Assembly: GCA_030698935.1 (NCBI GenBank)
Contig: JAUYLR010000002.1
Location: forward strand, 1 to 8,754
Length of the DNA stretch: 8,754 nt
Direction: 5' to 3'
From: a bacterium
GTDB lineage: Bacteria; Patescibacteriota; Minisyncoccia; Phycocordibacterales; UBA2100
Shown: positions 1-5,795 of the stretch, piece after piece
Numbering within the stretch: the stretch's first letter is position 1
Layout: each line of letters starts with the position of its first letter
Notes under the pieces: generated by a model
What the model was told of the DNA's origin: nothing
What the model saw: the letters and a program-made list of their open reading frames with translations, nothing else
Database searches by the model: none
Position numbers and translations under genes: made by a program

Positions 1-555
1 TTCAGTAAGAGTTTTGAGATACGTCCACATCTCGCGACGGAGTTCTACGTCCACACCAGCCGTGGGTTCGTCCAATATTAGGAACTTCGGTTTGTGAATA
101 AGTGCGCGAGCTATCAAAAGCCGGCGCTTCATCCCACCTGAAAGCGACCATCCTGTTTGGTTTCTCTTGTCGGCAATTCCGAGGTCTTTCAATAATTGTT
201 CTGCATAGGGAATTGCGGCACTGCGCGGAATGCCGTAGTAACCGCCTTGATTCACAACCACGTCTATGCATTTTTCAAAAGGATTAAAATTGATTTCTTG
301 AGGCACCACGCCTATCTGCGCCCGCGCTATTTCCGCTTCCTTTTCTATGTCGTGGCCGAACACTTGGACGGTGCCCCCTGTCTTATTTACCAACCCTGTC
401 ACGACACCGATGACGGTTGTCTTTCCGGCGCCATTGGGCCCCAAAAGCGCGAAGAAATCTCCGGCGGGAATTTCAAGCGAGACGCCCTGAAGAGCCACCG
501 TGCCGCTCGCATATGTTTTCTTGAGATTCTTTATTGAGAGAGCGGGAGTGGTCAC
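1..555 (-). CDS. yadG: ABC transporter ATP-binding protein, YadG-like (partial, cut by window edge)
   Basis: This is the ATPase subunit of an ABC-2 type exporter; it would hydrolyse ATP at the inner face of the membrane for a permease partner (YadH type) probably encoded beyond the left edge. The 185 visible residues show Walker A GPNGAGKTT (39-47), the Q-loop in VVPQE (Q86), the signature LSGGMKRR (138-145), Walker B FLILDEP (158-164) and the D-loop (GVD, 167-169). The H-loop lies outside the window. The stretch from DFFALLGPNGAGKTT through VNKTGG, FNPFE and VVNQGGYYG closely resembles E. coli YadG as I remember it. The start is GTG at 555-553, because an in-frame TGA, the stop of the upstream mutase gene, lies only 18 nt before it and no ATG lies between. 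It follows that gene on the same strand and is probably co-transcribed. Substrate unknown; a general DrrA/CcmA-type ATPase is the alternative name. Confidence 0.88.
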   Translation of the reverse strand, partial: MTTPALSIKNLKKTYASGTVALQGVSLEIPAGDFFALLGPNGAGKTTVIGVVTGLVNKTGGTVQVFGHDIEKEAEIARAQIGVVPQEINFNPFEKCIDVVVNQGGYYGIPRSAAIPYAEQLLKDLGIADKRNQTGWSLSGGMKRRLLIARALIHKPKFLILDEPTAGVDVELRREMWTYLKTLTE

Positions 556-573
556 GGGAAATAGTCTACCACA

Positions 574-1962
574 TCATGCCTTAATCAGAGCGAGCAACTC
601 ATCGCGCTTGTTTTCCATAGTTTTCTTATCCCGTGCTTCAACGATGAGTCGTATAAGGGGTTCAGTATTAGAGAGACGGACGTTAAACCAGAATTCGGGA
701 TATTCAACAGTAAGCCCGTCAATCGTATTTTGCTTTTCCTGATAAACTTTCTTCATTTCTTCAATCTTGGAAAGGCCGGCATCCCTGTCAGCAAGACGGC
801 TATTTATCTCGCCTGAATTGACATAGCGTTTATAGGGCGCAACGACTTCCGACAGCGGTTTTTCCTGGGCCGAAAGAAATGCCAGAAATTTATATATGAG
901 CACTACGGGGGCTTCAAATGTTCCGTACGGGAGCTTATAGAAATAGTGACCGGATGATTCTCCGCCAAATATCGCGTTTTCCAAAATCATTTTCTCCTTG
1001 ATAAGCGAGTGCCCCACGGGCGCTACGACAGGTGTACCACCCACTTCATCTATCATCTCCTTCGTAACTCTTCCCGGACGGACGTCGTACACGACGGTTG
1101 CCCCGGGATGTTCATGGAGCTCTATTTGTGCCATGAGCCCGCGCAAAATTGCTTGCGGAACGGCCTCTCCTTTCTCGTCAAAAATAAAATATCTGTCGCC
1201 GTCCCCGTCCGATGCGATTCCCATATCGCATCGTTCGGCAAGAATCTTTTTTCGCAGGTCAGCCGTATTCTCGTCTTTCATCGGGTCTGCCGGGTGGGCC
1301 GGGAATGTGCCATCTACAGCTTCGTTCATCCATACAATGGTGCAGGGCAGTTTGGCGAACAGTGCTTTCATGTCAGGCGAGCCCATGCCGTTTGCGGGAT
1401 CAATGGCGATTTTGAATGGTTTGATAGAGAATCCGCGTGGCGCCGCCATGTTCATCTGTTCTTTTATCTCTGTTTCCACGACATTATTATTCCGGTTCCC
1501 AGTTGTTCCTTTTTTGTCTGCGGGCACAAGGGGCGCAAATGTTTCGCTTTCAATAGTCGCCTGCAGTGCCTTGATGCCGCTGTCTCCACTCATCGGTATG
1601 GCGTTCTTTCTCGCGAGCTTAAAGCCATTCCACTCTTTTGGGTTATGCGATGCTGAAACCTGAATACCTCCGTCATATCCGAAATATCCGACAGAAAAGT
1701 AAAACGTCGGTGTGGAAACGAGGCCGATATCCTCAACATCCAATCCGCTATCGGTGAGACCTCGTATCAAATTGGCCTTGAGCTCCGGGCTGGAAAGCCG
1801 TGCATCGCTCCCCACGGCGATGCGAAGTCTTTTCCCGTTTGCTTCTGCGAGCATGAGCGTCGCATAGGCACGCGCAATGGCATACGCGACATCCGCATTT
1901 ACCTCACTTGGATAAAGGCCGCGAATATCGTACGCCTTAAATATTGATGGTTCTACGTTCAT
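574..1962 (-). CDS. manB: Phosphomannomutase/phosphoglucomutase (alpha-D-phosphohexomutase family)
   Basis: A cytoplasmic enzyme that interconverts hexose 1- and 6-phosphates (mannose and/or glucose) and so supplies nucleotide-sugar precursors for surface glycans. From the ATG at 1962 it has 462 residues, the normal length for the family. All four signature loops are present: the catalytic phosphoserine in SASHNP (Ser105), the Mg-binding DGDGDR (252-257), the sugar-specificity loop GGESSGH (333-339) and the phosphate-binding RLSNTEP (429-435). The N-terminal FKAYDIRG is typical of the ManB/AlgC branch. A TTG one codon upstream is a possible start, but the ATG is preferred; AAGGA lies about 11 nt before it. 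It starts 4 nt after the DUF1993 gene stop and is followed after 18 nt by the ABC ATPase, which suggests one operon. Whether it prefers mannose or glucose cannot be told from the motifs. Confidence 0.93.
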   Translation of the reverse strand: MNVEPSIFKAYDIRGLYPSEVNADVAYAIARAYATLMLAEANGKRLRIAVGSDARLSSPELKANLIRGLTDSGLDVEDIGLVSTPTFYFSVGYFGYDGGIQVSASHNPKEWNGFKLARKNAIPMSGDSGIKALQATIESETFAPLVPADKKGTTGNRNNNVVETEIKEQMNMAAPRGFSIKPFKIAIDPANGMGSPDMKALFAKLPCTIVWMNEAVDGTFPAHPADPMKDENTADLRKKILAERCDMGIASDGDGDRYFIFDEKGEAVPQAILRGLMAQIELHEHPGATVVYDVRPGRVTKEMIDEVGGTPVVAPVGHSLIKEKMILENAIFGGESSGHYFYKLPYGTFEAPVVLIYKFLAFLSAQEKPLSEVVAPYKRYVNSGEINSRLADRDAGLSKIEEMKKVYQEKQNTIDGLTVEYPEFWFNVRLSNTEPLIRLIVEARDKKTMENKRDELLALIKA

Positions 1963-1966
1963 CAAT

Positions 1967-2509
1967 TTATAAATCCTTCAAAGGGAGGCCGTTAATGTAG
2001 TCTTTCTTGCCGATGTCCACGCCGTTTTTGCGGAGAATGGAGTAGGCGGTGACTATGTGGAAGTAGAAATTCGGGAGCAGGTATTCTGTCGCGTACTCAA
2101 AGCCGGTAATAAATTTTGTCGGAAAATAGGGAAGTGAAATCTTAATTCCCTCCTTGCCGATAATTTGTTTGGGCTCAATTGCCTTCAAAAATGCTATTGT
2201 TTTCTCAATGCGAGCCTTCAATTCCGGCACCGTTTTCTCATTGTCCTCGTATTTTGGTGCTTCTACTTCGGCGAGCCGCGCGGCTCCGCCTTTCGCGTTA
2301 TCGCAGGCGATTTGCACTTGTTTAATGAGATTAAATTGGTCAAAAATCAGTCGGTCATTGAGCATGGCCTCCATGTGGACGGAGCCCGGGCGTCGTTCCG
2401 TGCTCTTGGATTCCGCGTGCACCGAGGCCTTGTCCAAGAGTTTTGAAAGCGCATCAAGGGCTTTCATCATGGGCGGGACGGTAATGGTGTAGAGATTCGC
2501 TTCTTGCAT
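1967..2509 (-). CDS. DUF1993 family protein (DinB/YfiT-like helical bundle)
   Basis: A 180-residue protein with the typical pattern of the DUF1993 family: an N-terminal hydrophobic stretch (TVPPMMKALDALSKLLDKA), a central FDQFNLIKQVQIACDNAKGG, ARLAEVEAPKYEDNEKT, a PELKARIEKTIAFLKAI helix, and a C-terminal LPNFYFHIVTAYSILRKNGVDIGKKDY. Family knowledge places DUF1993 in the DinB/YfiT superfamily of four-helix bundles, many of which are thiol-dependent or metal-binding enzymes; no activity is established for DUF1993 that I know of. No signal peptide or membrane helix is seen, so it is probably cytoplasmic. Its length is normal for the family. It sits 18 nt after an unrecognised small gene and 4 nt before the mutase gene, in the same likely operon. 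An AAAGGA about 14 nt upstream is a loose ribosome binding site. Confidence 0.85.
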   Translation of the reverse strand: MQEANLYTITVPPMMKALDALSKLLDKASVHAESKSTERRPGSVHMEAMLNDRLIFDQFNLIKQVQIACDNAKGGAARLAEVEAPKYEDNEKTVPELKARIEKTIAFLKAIEPKQIIGKEGIKISLPYFPTKFITGFEYATEYLLPNFYFHIVTAYSILRKNGVDIGKKDYINGLPLKDL

Positions 2510-2527
2510 GACAGGATTCGTTTTCCT

Positions 2528-2848
2528 TTACAATTCTTCATCCAATCGCGCTTCTCGTGCCTTGATGTCTGCTTCCGTCTTTTTTCCAGCGACGTACTCT
2601 AGCTCATCATCAGTTATAACTCTTGAATGTTCTGCTCTAGGTTTCAGTAAAGATTTCTTCAGTTTTCTTATCGCTTTTTCGGCGGCTCTCGCGGAATCGT
2701 CCGTCGGTATTTTTCCTAATGCATCTTTTGATCTATCGCGATGACTTATCGTCGTTAATTTTTTGTCCGTGGGCACTGGCACATCGCGCAACCCTCTAAA
2801 GGGTGCGGGCCTATCCGCACTTTTCCCCCTTCCGGATTCTTCTAGCAT
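2528..2848 (-). CDS. Unrecognised charged 106-aa protein
   Basis: I do not recognise a family. The protein is rich in Lys, Arg, Asp and Glu, has an N-terminal third full of Pro, Gly, Ser and Arg that looks disordered, then two likely amphipathic helices (about residues 52-70, SARAAEKAIRKLKKSLLK, and the acidic/basic C-terminus ADIKAREARLDEEL). There is no signal peptide, membrane segment or cysteine. It is first in the likely operon with the DUF1993 protein, the mutase and the ABC ATPase (18 nt to the next start), and a candidate promoter lies just upstream. No clear Shine-Dalgarno sequence precedes the ATG. The DNA looks more AT-rich than the mutase gene, as for the other unrecognised genes here. 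It is accepted as a gene because of its tight operon position and the absence of a better reading on the other strand. Confidence 0.6.
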   Translation of the reverse strand: MLEESGRGKSADRPAPFRGLRDVPVPTDKKLTTISHRDRSKDALGKIPTDDSARAAEKAIRKLKKSLLKPRAEHSRVITDDELEYVAGKKTEADIKAREARLDEEL

Positions 2849-2885
2849 ACAATTTGAGAATGTTAGACTGATAAATAATAAACAC

Positions 2886-2913
2886 AGTATATCGCTTCAC
2901 AGACATCAGGCAA
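2886..2913 (-). promoter_or_regulatory. Candidate promoter of the 106-aa gene / DUF1993 / mutase / ABC operon
   Basis: On the minus strand TTGCCT (2913-2908) and TATACT (2891-2886) are separated by 16 nt, close to sigma-70 consensus (4/6 and 5/6). The start codon at 2848 would lie about 30 nt after transcription begins. It sits in the 78-nt gap between the two minus-strand operons. Found by eye only. Confidence 0.4.
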
Positions 2914-2926
2914 TCGCATTAGTGTC

Positions 2927-3505
2927 TTACACTGTTTTTTTCTCCCAATAATCCGCAGATACGGAAACGTAATCAGCAACACGCCTTTCGGCCTCTGTCG
3001 CAAATTGTAAGGCCAATTGCTCGCGCTCGGCTTCAGGGGAACCTTTTGCGAACCATGCCTCCAGCACATCTATTTGTGAGGGGTTTGAAAGCGCGAGGCG
3101 GCGGCCTTTGGCCGCCGCCCGCAGAAGCGTCGGCCCGCCGATGTCCGTCTTTTCCAAAACGCTTTCTGGCGTCGCCTGCGGATTCTGCGTTTCTTTTTCC
3201 AGGGGATACAAATTTACGTACACTAAATCAATGTTTGAAATGTGGAGCCGCTCAAGTTCGGCAAAATCTTCTTTCGTTGCGGCAAGCAATCCTGCGTAAA
3301 TTTCGCGCGAGAGTGTCACCACGCGATGTCCCAAAATCGGAGGTCCAACTATATCGGCGACATCTTTGCAGGGAACGCCGTTTTCTTTCAAGAAACTCAC
3401 GGTGCCTGCCGAGCCGAGGATGTTCCAGCCGTTCTTAGCCAGTATTTTCGCGAGCCGCAAAAGGGGCTCGTCTTTCGCGTATGAGGTCAAAAGCGCGGCT
3501 TTCAT
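2927..3505 (-). CDS. Free-standing PurH-type IMP cyclohydrolase (MGS-like) domain, degenerate active site
   Basis: These 192 residues match only the N-terminal half of bifunctional PurH/ATIC, the domain that closes FAICAR to IMP; the AICAR transformylase half is absent. Landmarks are LGSAGTVSFLKENGVP (30-45, equivalent of the STGGT loop), NLYPLEK (98-104), TDIGGPTLLRAAAK (120-133) and a C-terminal LALQFATEAERRVADY helix. Relative to the vertebrate enzyme, the Tyr104, Asp125 and Lys137 equivalents are kept (Tyr100, Asp121, Lys133). The highly conserved RVKTLHP segment, which carries the Lys66 equivalent, reads RVVTLSR (61-67), losing both Lys and His. It may therefore be an altered or inactive cyclohydrolase, or a domain with a new job. 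Its ATG overlaps the stop of the upstream gene (ATGA), so the two are probably translationally coupled. No other purine gene is in the window. Confidence 0.8.
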   Translation of the reverse strand: MKAALLTSYAKDEPLLRLAKILAKNGWNILGSAGTVSFLKENGVPCKDVADIVGPPILGHRVVTLSREIYAGLLAATKEDFAELERLHISNIDLVYVNLYPLEKETQNPQATPESVLEKTDIGGPTLLRAAAKGRRLALSNPSQIDVLEAWFAKGSPEAEREQLALQFATEAERRVADYVSVSADYWEKKTV

Positions 3506-3951
3506 GAGGGGATTCTATCACGCAACTCCTCTGCCTCAACTGCCGCAATTATTCCTTGACCCAGATTATAACCCCATGTCTTTTTCTGCAGAAGCCAATA
3601 ATAATCTAATACATTAGGGAATTCAGATCGGATTCCGGTTATAATAGATTCTTTTCTTTTGCCAGCCCTTTCGTCAGTGGTCACTTTCCGATAGATGCCC
3701 CGCACTGTTTCCAGAGTCTCTGTTGAAGTATGACTGGTAAACAGCCTCAACTCTTTTTCTTTTTGCGGTAAGGAGTTTCTAGCAAAACGTCTCAATCTTT
3801 TATCCGGGTCACCCATAATATCCCTTATAGAGGCGATTTCTAATCGCAACTCTGCAGTTGTTTGGACTACATCCGCTTCAGTCAAGCCGAACCTCTCGGA
3901 CCCAACTATGGGTTGGATCCTTTCTTTATGCATTCCTAATCTATCAATCAT
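3502..3951 (-). CDS. Unrecognised 149-aa protein between slipin and the PurH-type domain
   Basis: I do not recognise a family. The protein looks soluble and mostly helical: a long charged region (TEADVVQTTAELRLEIASIRDI, residues 24-45; KRLRRFARNSLPQKEKELRLF, 51-71), then an aromatic stretch DYYWLLQKKTWGYNLGQG (115-132) and an acidic helix at the end. It has no cysteines, signal peptide or membrane helix. It begins 6 nt after the slipin stop, with GGAAGAA just before the ATG, and ends in a 4-nt ATGA overlap with the PurH-type gene, so all three genes should be co-expressed. The DNA appears more AT-rich than the genes on both sides, which may mean a young or fast-evolving gene. The tight packing supports it being real. 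Confidence 0.65.
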   Translation of the reverse strand: MIDRLGMHKERIQPIVGSERFGLTEADVVQTTAELRLEIASIRDIMGDPDKRLRRFARNSLPQKEKELRLFTSHTSTETLETVRGIYRKVTTDERAGKRKESIITGIRSEFPNVLDYYWLLQKKTWGYNLGQGIIAAVEAEELRDRIPS

Positions 3952-3957
3952 TTCTTC

Positions 3958-4722
3958 CTACTTTGAAGCGGAGTCCTTTTTAAGCAAAGAAATTGCCTCC
4001 TTAACTGTCGTCATGAATTGGGCAGGGAAGATGATGGTTGAATTCTTTTCAATGGATATTTCCGCCATGGTCTGAAGAGTGCGCAATTGAAGCGCCACCG
4101 GATGCTTGGTGATAATATCCGCGGCTTCGCCCAATTTGACGGCCGCTTGGAACTCGCCTTGTGCGGCGACGATTTTCGCGCGTCGCTCTCTTTCAGCCTC
4201 TGCTTCTTTTGCCATTGCTCTCTGCATGTTGTCGGGGAGCGCGATATCCTTGATTTCAACCGCCGTGACCTGTGCGCCCCACGGCGCCGTATGCGCGTCT
4301 ATGACATTTTTTATCTGCTCGTTGATTTTTGATGTTTCAGCAAGAAGCTGGTCTAAGCTGAATTGGCCGACCACATTGCGCACCGTCGTTTGAGATATCT
4401 GATTTGTGGCATTGTATACATCTTCTATCGCTATGACGGCTTTCTCCGGGTCTGTAACGCGGTAGTAGGCGACGGCGGCGATATCTATTGATACGTTATC
4501 CCTGGTGATTATTTTCTGCGAGGCGATTTGCATGGTTACGGTGCGCAGGGATACGCGCGTCATTTGTTGGATGGGCACGAAAATGAACGTCAATCCCGGC
4601 TCGCGCACCCCTGTGAATTTACCGAGCAGGAACACCACGCCGCGCTCGTATTGCCGCAGAATGCGGATTGAAATAAGGAGATAGAAAAGGACTATCCCAA
4701 TCAATATGTATTCCGTTCCCAT
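3958..4722 (-). CDS. Slipin (stomatin/prohibitin-like SPFH/band 7 membrane protein)
   Basis: A membrane-anchored SPFH protein; such proteins form large oligomeric rings or cages on the cytoplasmic membrane and organise membrane domains, often with an NfeD partner, which is not seen here. From the ATG at 4722 it has 254 residues: one N-terminal membrane helix (about 4-20), the slipin hallmark [12 protein letters not shown] (24-35), the band 7 domain to about residue 160, the motif [20 protein letters not shown] (162-181) that begins the coiled coil, and the C-terminal hydrophobic SISIEK/STIIFP-like strand. The open frame continues upstream to 4899, but that extension runs through an intergenic palindrome and the opposite-strand gene and does not look like protein, so the internal ATG was chosen. 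It leads the operon with the 149-aa protein and the PurH-type domain. Confidence 0.9.
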   Translation of the reverse strand: MGTEYILIGIVLFYLLISIRILRQYERGVVFLLGKFTGVREPGLTFIFVPIQQMTRVSLRTVTMQIASQKIITRDNVSIDIAAVAYYRVTDPEKAVIAIEDVYNATNQISQTTVRNVVGQFSLDQLLAETSKINEQIKNVIDAHTAPWGAQVTAVEIKDIALPDNMQRAMAKEAEAERERRAKIVAAQGEFQAAVKLGEAADIITKHPVALQLRTLQTMAEISIEKNSTIIFPAQFMTTVKEAISLLKKDSASK

Positions 4723-4728
4723 ACCGAC

Positions 4729-4734
4729 AGTATT
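4729..4734 (-). promoter_or_regulatory. Candidate extended -10 box of the slipin operon
   Basis: On the minus strand TGGAATACT carries an extended -10 element (TG, one base, AATACT at 4734-4729), with a weak TTGCGC 17 nt further upstream. Only 6 nt separate the box from the slipin ATG, so the transcript would be leaderless or nearly so. No Shine-Dalgarno sequence is present, which fits. Confidence 0.35.
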
Positions 4735-4766
4735 CCATGCAAGCGAAATGTGCGCAAACACAGGAG

Positions 4767-4801
4767 CATCAACCCACGAGGTGAAACCTCGTGGGTTGAT
4801 G
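4767..4801. repeat. Perfect 16-bp-stem palindrome between divergent starts
   Basis: CATCAACCCACGAGGT (4767-4782) and its exact reverse complement (4786-4801) are separated by GAA. It lies between the divergent slipin and nucleotidyltransferase genes. Neither side is followed by a T-run, so it is not an intrinsic terminator. It may be an operator, a protein-binding cruciform or a copy of a dispersed hairpin element. Confidence 0.85.
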
Positions 4802-4845
4802 GGGGTACTACGCTGCGGCAGTGGCGGGAGAAGCCCGCGTCGTGC

Positions 4846-4851
4846 TATCCT
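4846..4851 (+). promoter_or_regulatory. Candidate extended -10 box of the nucleotidyltransferase gene
   Basis: TGCTATCCT at 4843-4851 is an extended -10 element (TG, one base, TATCCT). It ends 8 nt before the chosen ATG at 4860, so transcription would begin at or next to the start codon. No -35 box or Shine-Dalgarno sequence is evident. Confidence 0.3.
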
Positions 4852-4859
4852 ACTCCTCA

Positions 4860-5324
4860 ATGAAAGACGGGAAAAAGGTGGGCATAACTGCCGGAACATT
4901 TGATCTCTGCCATGCCGGACACATGCTGGTGTTCAAGGAGGCAAAGACGGTGTGCGATTACCTCATCGTCGCGCTCCAAGACGACCCCTCCGACACCCCG
5001 CCCAACTATCGCGGGAAGAAAAAGAACAAACCGGTGATGTCGTTGGAAGAAAGAAAAACAATCCTTGAGGGAATCCGGTACATAGATGAAATTGTCATAT
5101 ATCATTCCGAGAAGGACCTGCATGACTTGTTTGTAAAGCTGAAGCCGGACATCCGTATCATCGGCAGTGACTGGAAGGGGAAACCATTCACGGGGCACGA
5201 GTTGGGGGTGGAGACATATTTCAACTCGCGCGGGCATTCTTTTTCTACATCAGCATTACGCGAGCGTGTCTTTAAAGCGGAATTTCTCAAAATGAAAGAT
5301 GCGGAAAGAAAAACCCGTTCCTGA
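4860..5324 (+). CDS. Cytidylyltransferase-like nucleotidyltransferase (TagD / FAD synthetase type)
   Basis: A 154-residue single-domain enzyme of the HxGH nucleotidyltransferase superfamily that joins a nucleotide from CTP or ATP to a phosphorylated alcohol such as glycerol 3-phosphate. It shows [10 protein letters not shown] (12-21, with the catalytic HAGH at 18-21), the [18 protein letters not shown] segment (62-79), IIGSDWKGK (100-108) and the C-terminal nucleotide-binding [11 protein letters not shown] (127-137). Length and motif order match glycerol-3-phosphate cytidylyltransferase (TagD); archaeal RibL-type FAD synthetase and other small cytidylyltransferases look similar, so the substrate is open. 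The frame is open upstream to 4821, but the ATG at 4860 puts the family's first beta strand ([11 protein letters not shown]) at the normal place. It is divergent from slipin. A 13-bp sequence inside its last codons is repeated just after the stop. Confidence 0.85.
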   Translation: MKDGKKVGITAGTFDLCHAGHMLVFKEAKTVCDYLIVALQDDPSDTPPNYRGKKKNKPVMSLEERKTILEGIRYIDEIVIYHSEKDLHDLFVKLKPDIRIIGSDWKGKPFTGHELGVETYFNSRGHSFSTSALRERVFKAEFLKMKDAERKTRS

Positions 5325-5463
5325 TACGCGAGCGTGTTTGAAAAGTGATTTTCAGCATTTTTCGCCTGTTTTTAGGGCATAAAAAGAGGTGGTGGATAAC
5401 TCTGTGGCGCTCGCCTGCATTTTGACTCATACTTTCAGAACGAAATTGGTCGACTTACTAATT

Positions 5464-5469
5464 TATAAT
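5464..5469 (+). promoter_or_regulatory. Consensus -10 box before the DUF378 gene
   Basis: A perfect TATAAT lies 12 nt before the ATG at 5482, in an AT-rich stretch. No good -35 box sits at 16-18 nt; TTGACT at 5422-5427 is too far away. The predicted leader is about 6 nt, leaving no room for a Shine-Dalgarno site. Confidence 0.5.
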
Positions 5470-5481
5470 ATTTATCACACT

Positions 5482-5712
5482 ATGAAATTACACGTGGTCG
5501 CGTTCATTCTCCTCATCGTTGGAGGTTTGAACTGGGGTCTCACCGGGCTCGGGGGCTTTTTGGGGGGCAACTGGAACGTAGTCAACTTAATTCTTGGCTC
5601 ATGGCCGGTGGTTGAATGGCTAGTCTATGTCCTCGTTGGAGTTGCTGCAGTCTACGAGGTTGTAAAGCACAAACAGAACTGCAAAGACTGCGGTTCGGGT
5701 GCAGCAGTATAA
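5482..5712 (+). CDS. DUF378 family small membrane protein
   Basis: A 76-residue protein of the DUF378 (YuzA-like) family, recognised by the N-terminal FILLIVGGLNWGLTGLGGF and the C-terminal membrane helix WLVYVLVGVAAVYEV. It has two predicted membrane helices (about 5-27 and 44-61) with a short loop between, then a small cytoplasmic or external tail carrying a CKDC pair (Cys67, Cys70) that could bind metal or form a disulphide; this tail is not a family hallmark that I know of. The function of DUF378 is unknown. The reading frame is open upstream to 5389, but the internal ATG starts exactly at the conserved hydrophobic N-terminus and follows a TATAAT box, so it is preferred. It stands alone, closed by a strong terminator. 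Confidence 0.85.
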   Translation: MKLHVVAFILLIVGGLNWGLTGLGGFLGGNWNVVNLILGSWPVVEWLVYVLVGVAAVYEVVKHKQNCKDCGSGAAV

Positions 5713-5736
5713 GGTAATAGGTCTTTGTTTTTACAT

Positions 5737-5769
5737 AACAGGCCGCCCTCCTCCGGAGGGCGGCCTGTT
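5737..5769 (+). terminator. Strong GC-rich intrinsic terminator after the DUF378 gene
   Basis: A perfect 15-bp stem, AACAGGCCGCCCTCC (5737-5751) and its complement (5755-5769), with loop TCC, is followed by the T-rich TGTGTTCT. It lies between two convergent genes (the DUF378 gene ends at 5712, mntH ends at 5796) and may also stop transcripts from the other side, though that flank has only a weak T-run. Confidence 0.75.
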
Positions 5770-5795
5770 TGTGTTCTCCCGGCGTTACCGCTTGT

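Noticed and set aside
2..271. 89-codon minus-strand frame at the left edge
   Set aside because: It is out of frame with, and lies inside, the ABC ATPase, whose Walker and signature motifs are clear in the other frame.
998..1663. Long plus-strand open frames opposite the mutase gene
   Set aside because: They are antisense shadows: the minus strand carries an intact mutase with all four catalytic loops over this stretch.
4723..4899. N-terminal extension of slipin by 59 residues
   Set aside because: The extra codons cross the intergenic palindrome and the start of the opposite-strand nucleotidyltransferase; the slipin membrane helix begins right after the internal ATG.
5325..5400. Terminator after the nucleotidyltransferase gene
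   Set aside because: T-rich runs are present but only 4-5 bp weak stems can be drawn, so no intrinsic terminator is claimed.
5422..5427. TTGACT as the -35 box of the DUF378 promoter
   Set aside because: It is 36 nt from the TATAAT box, far outside the usual 16-18 nt spacing.
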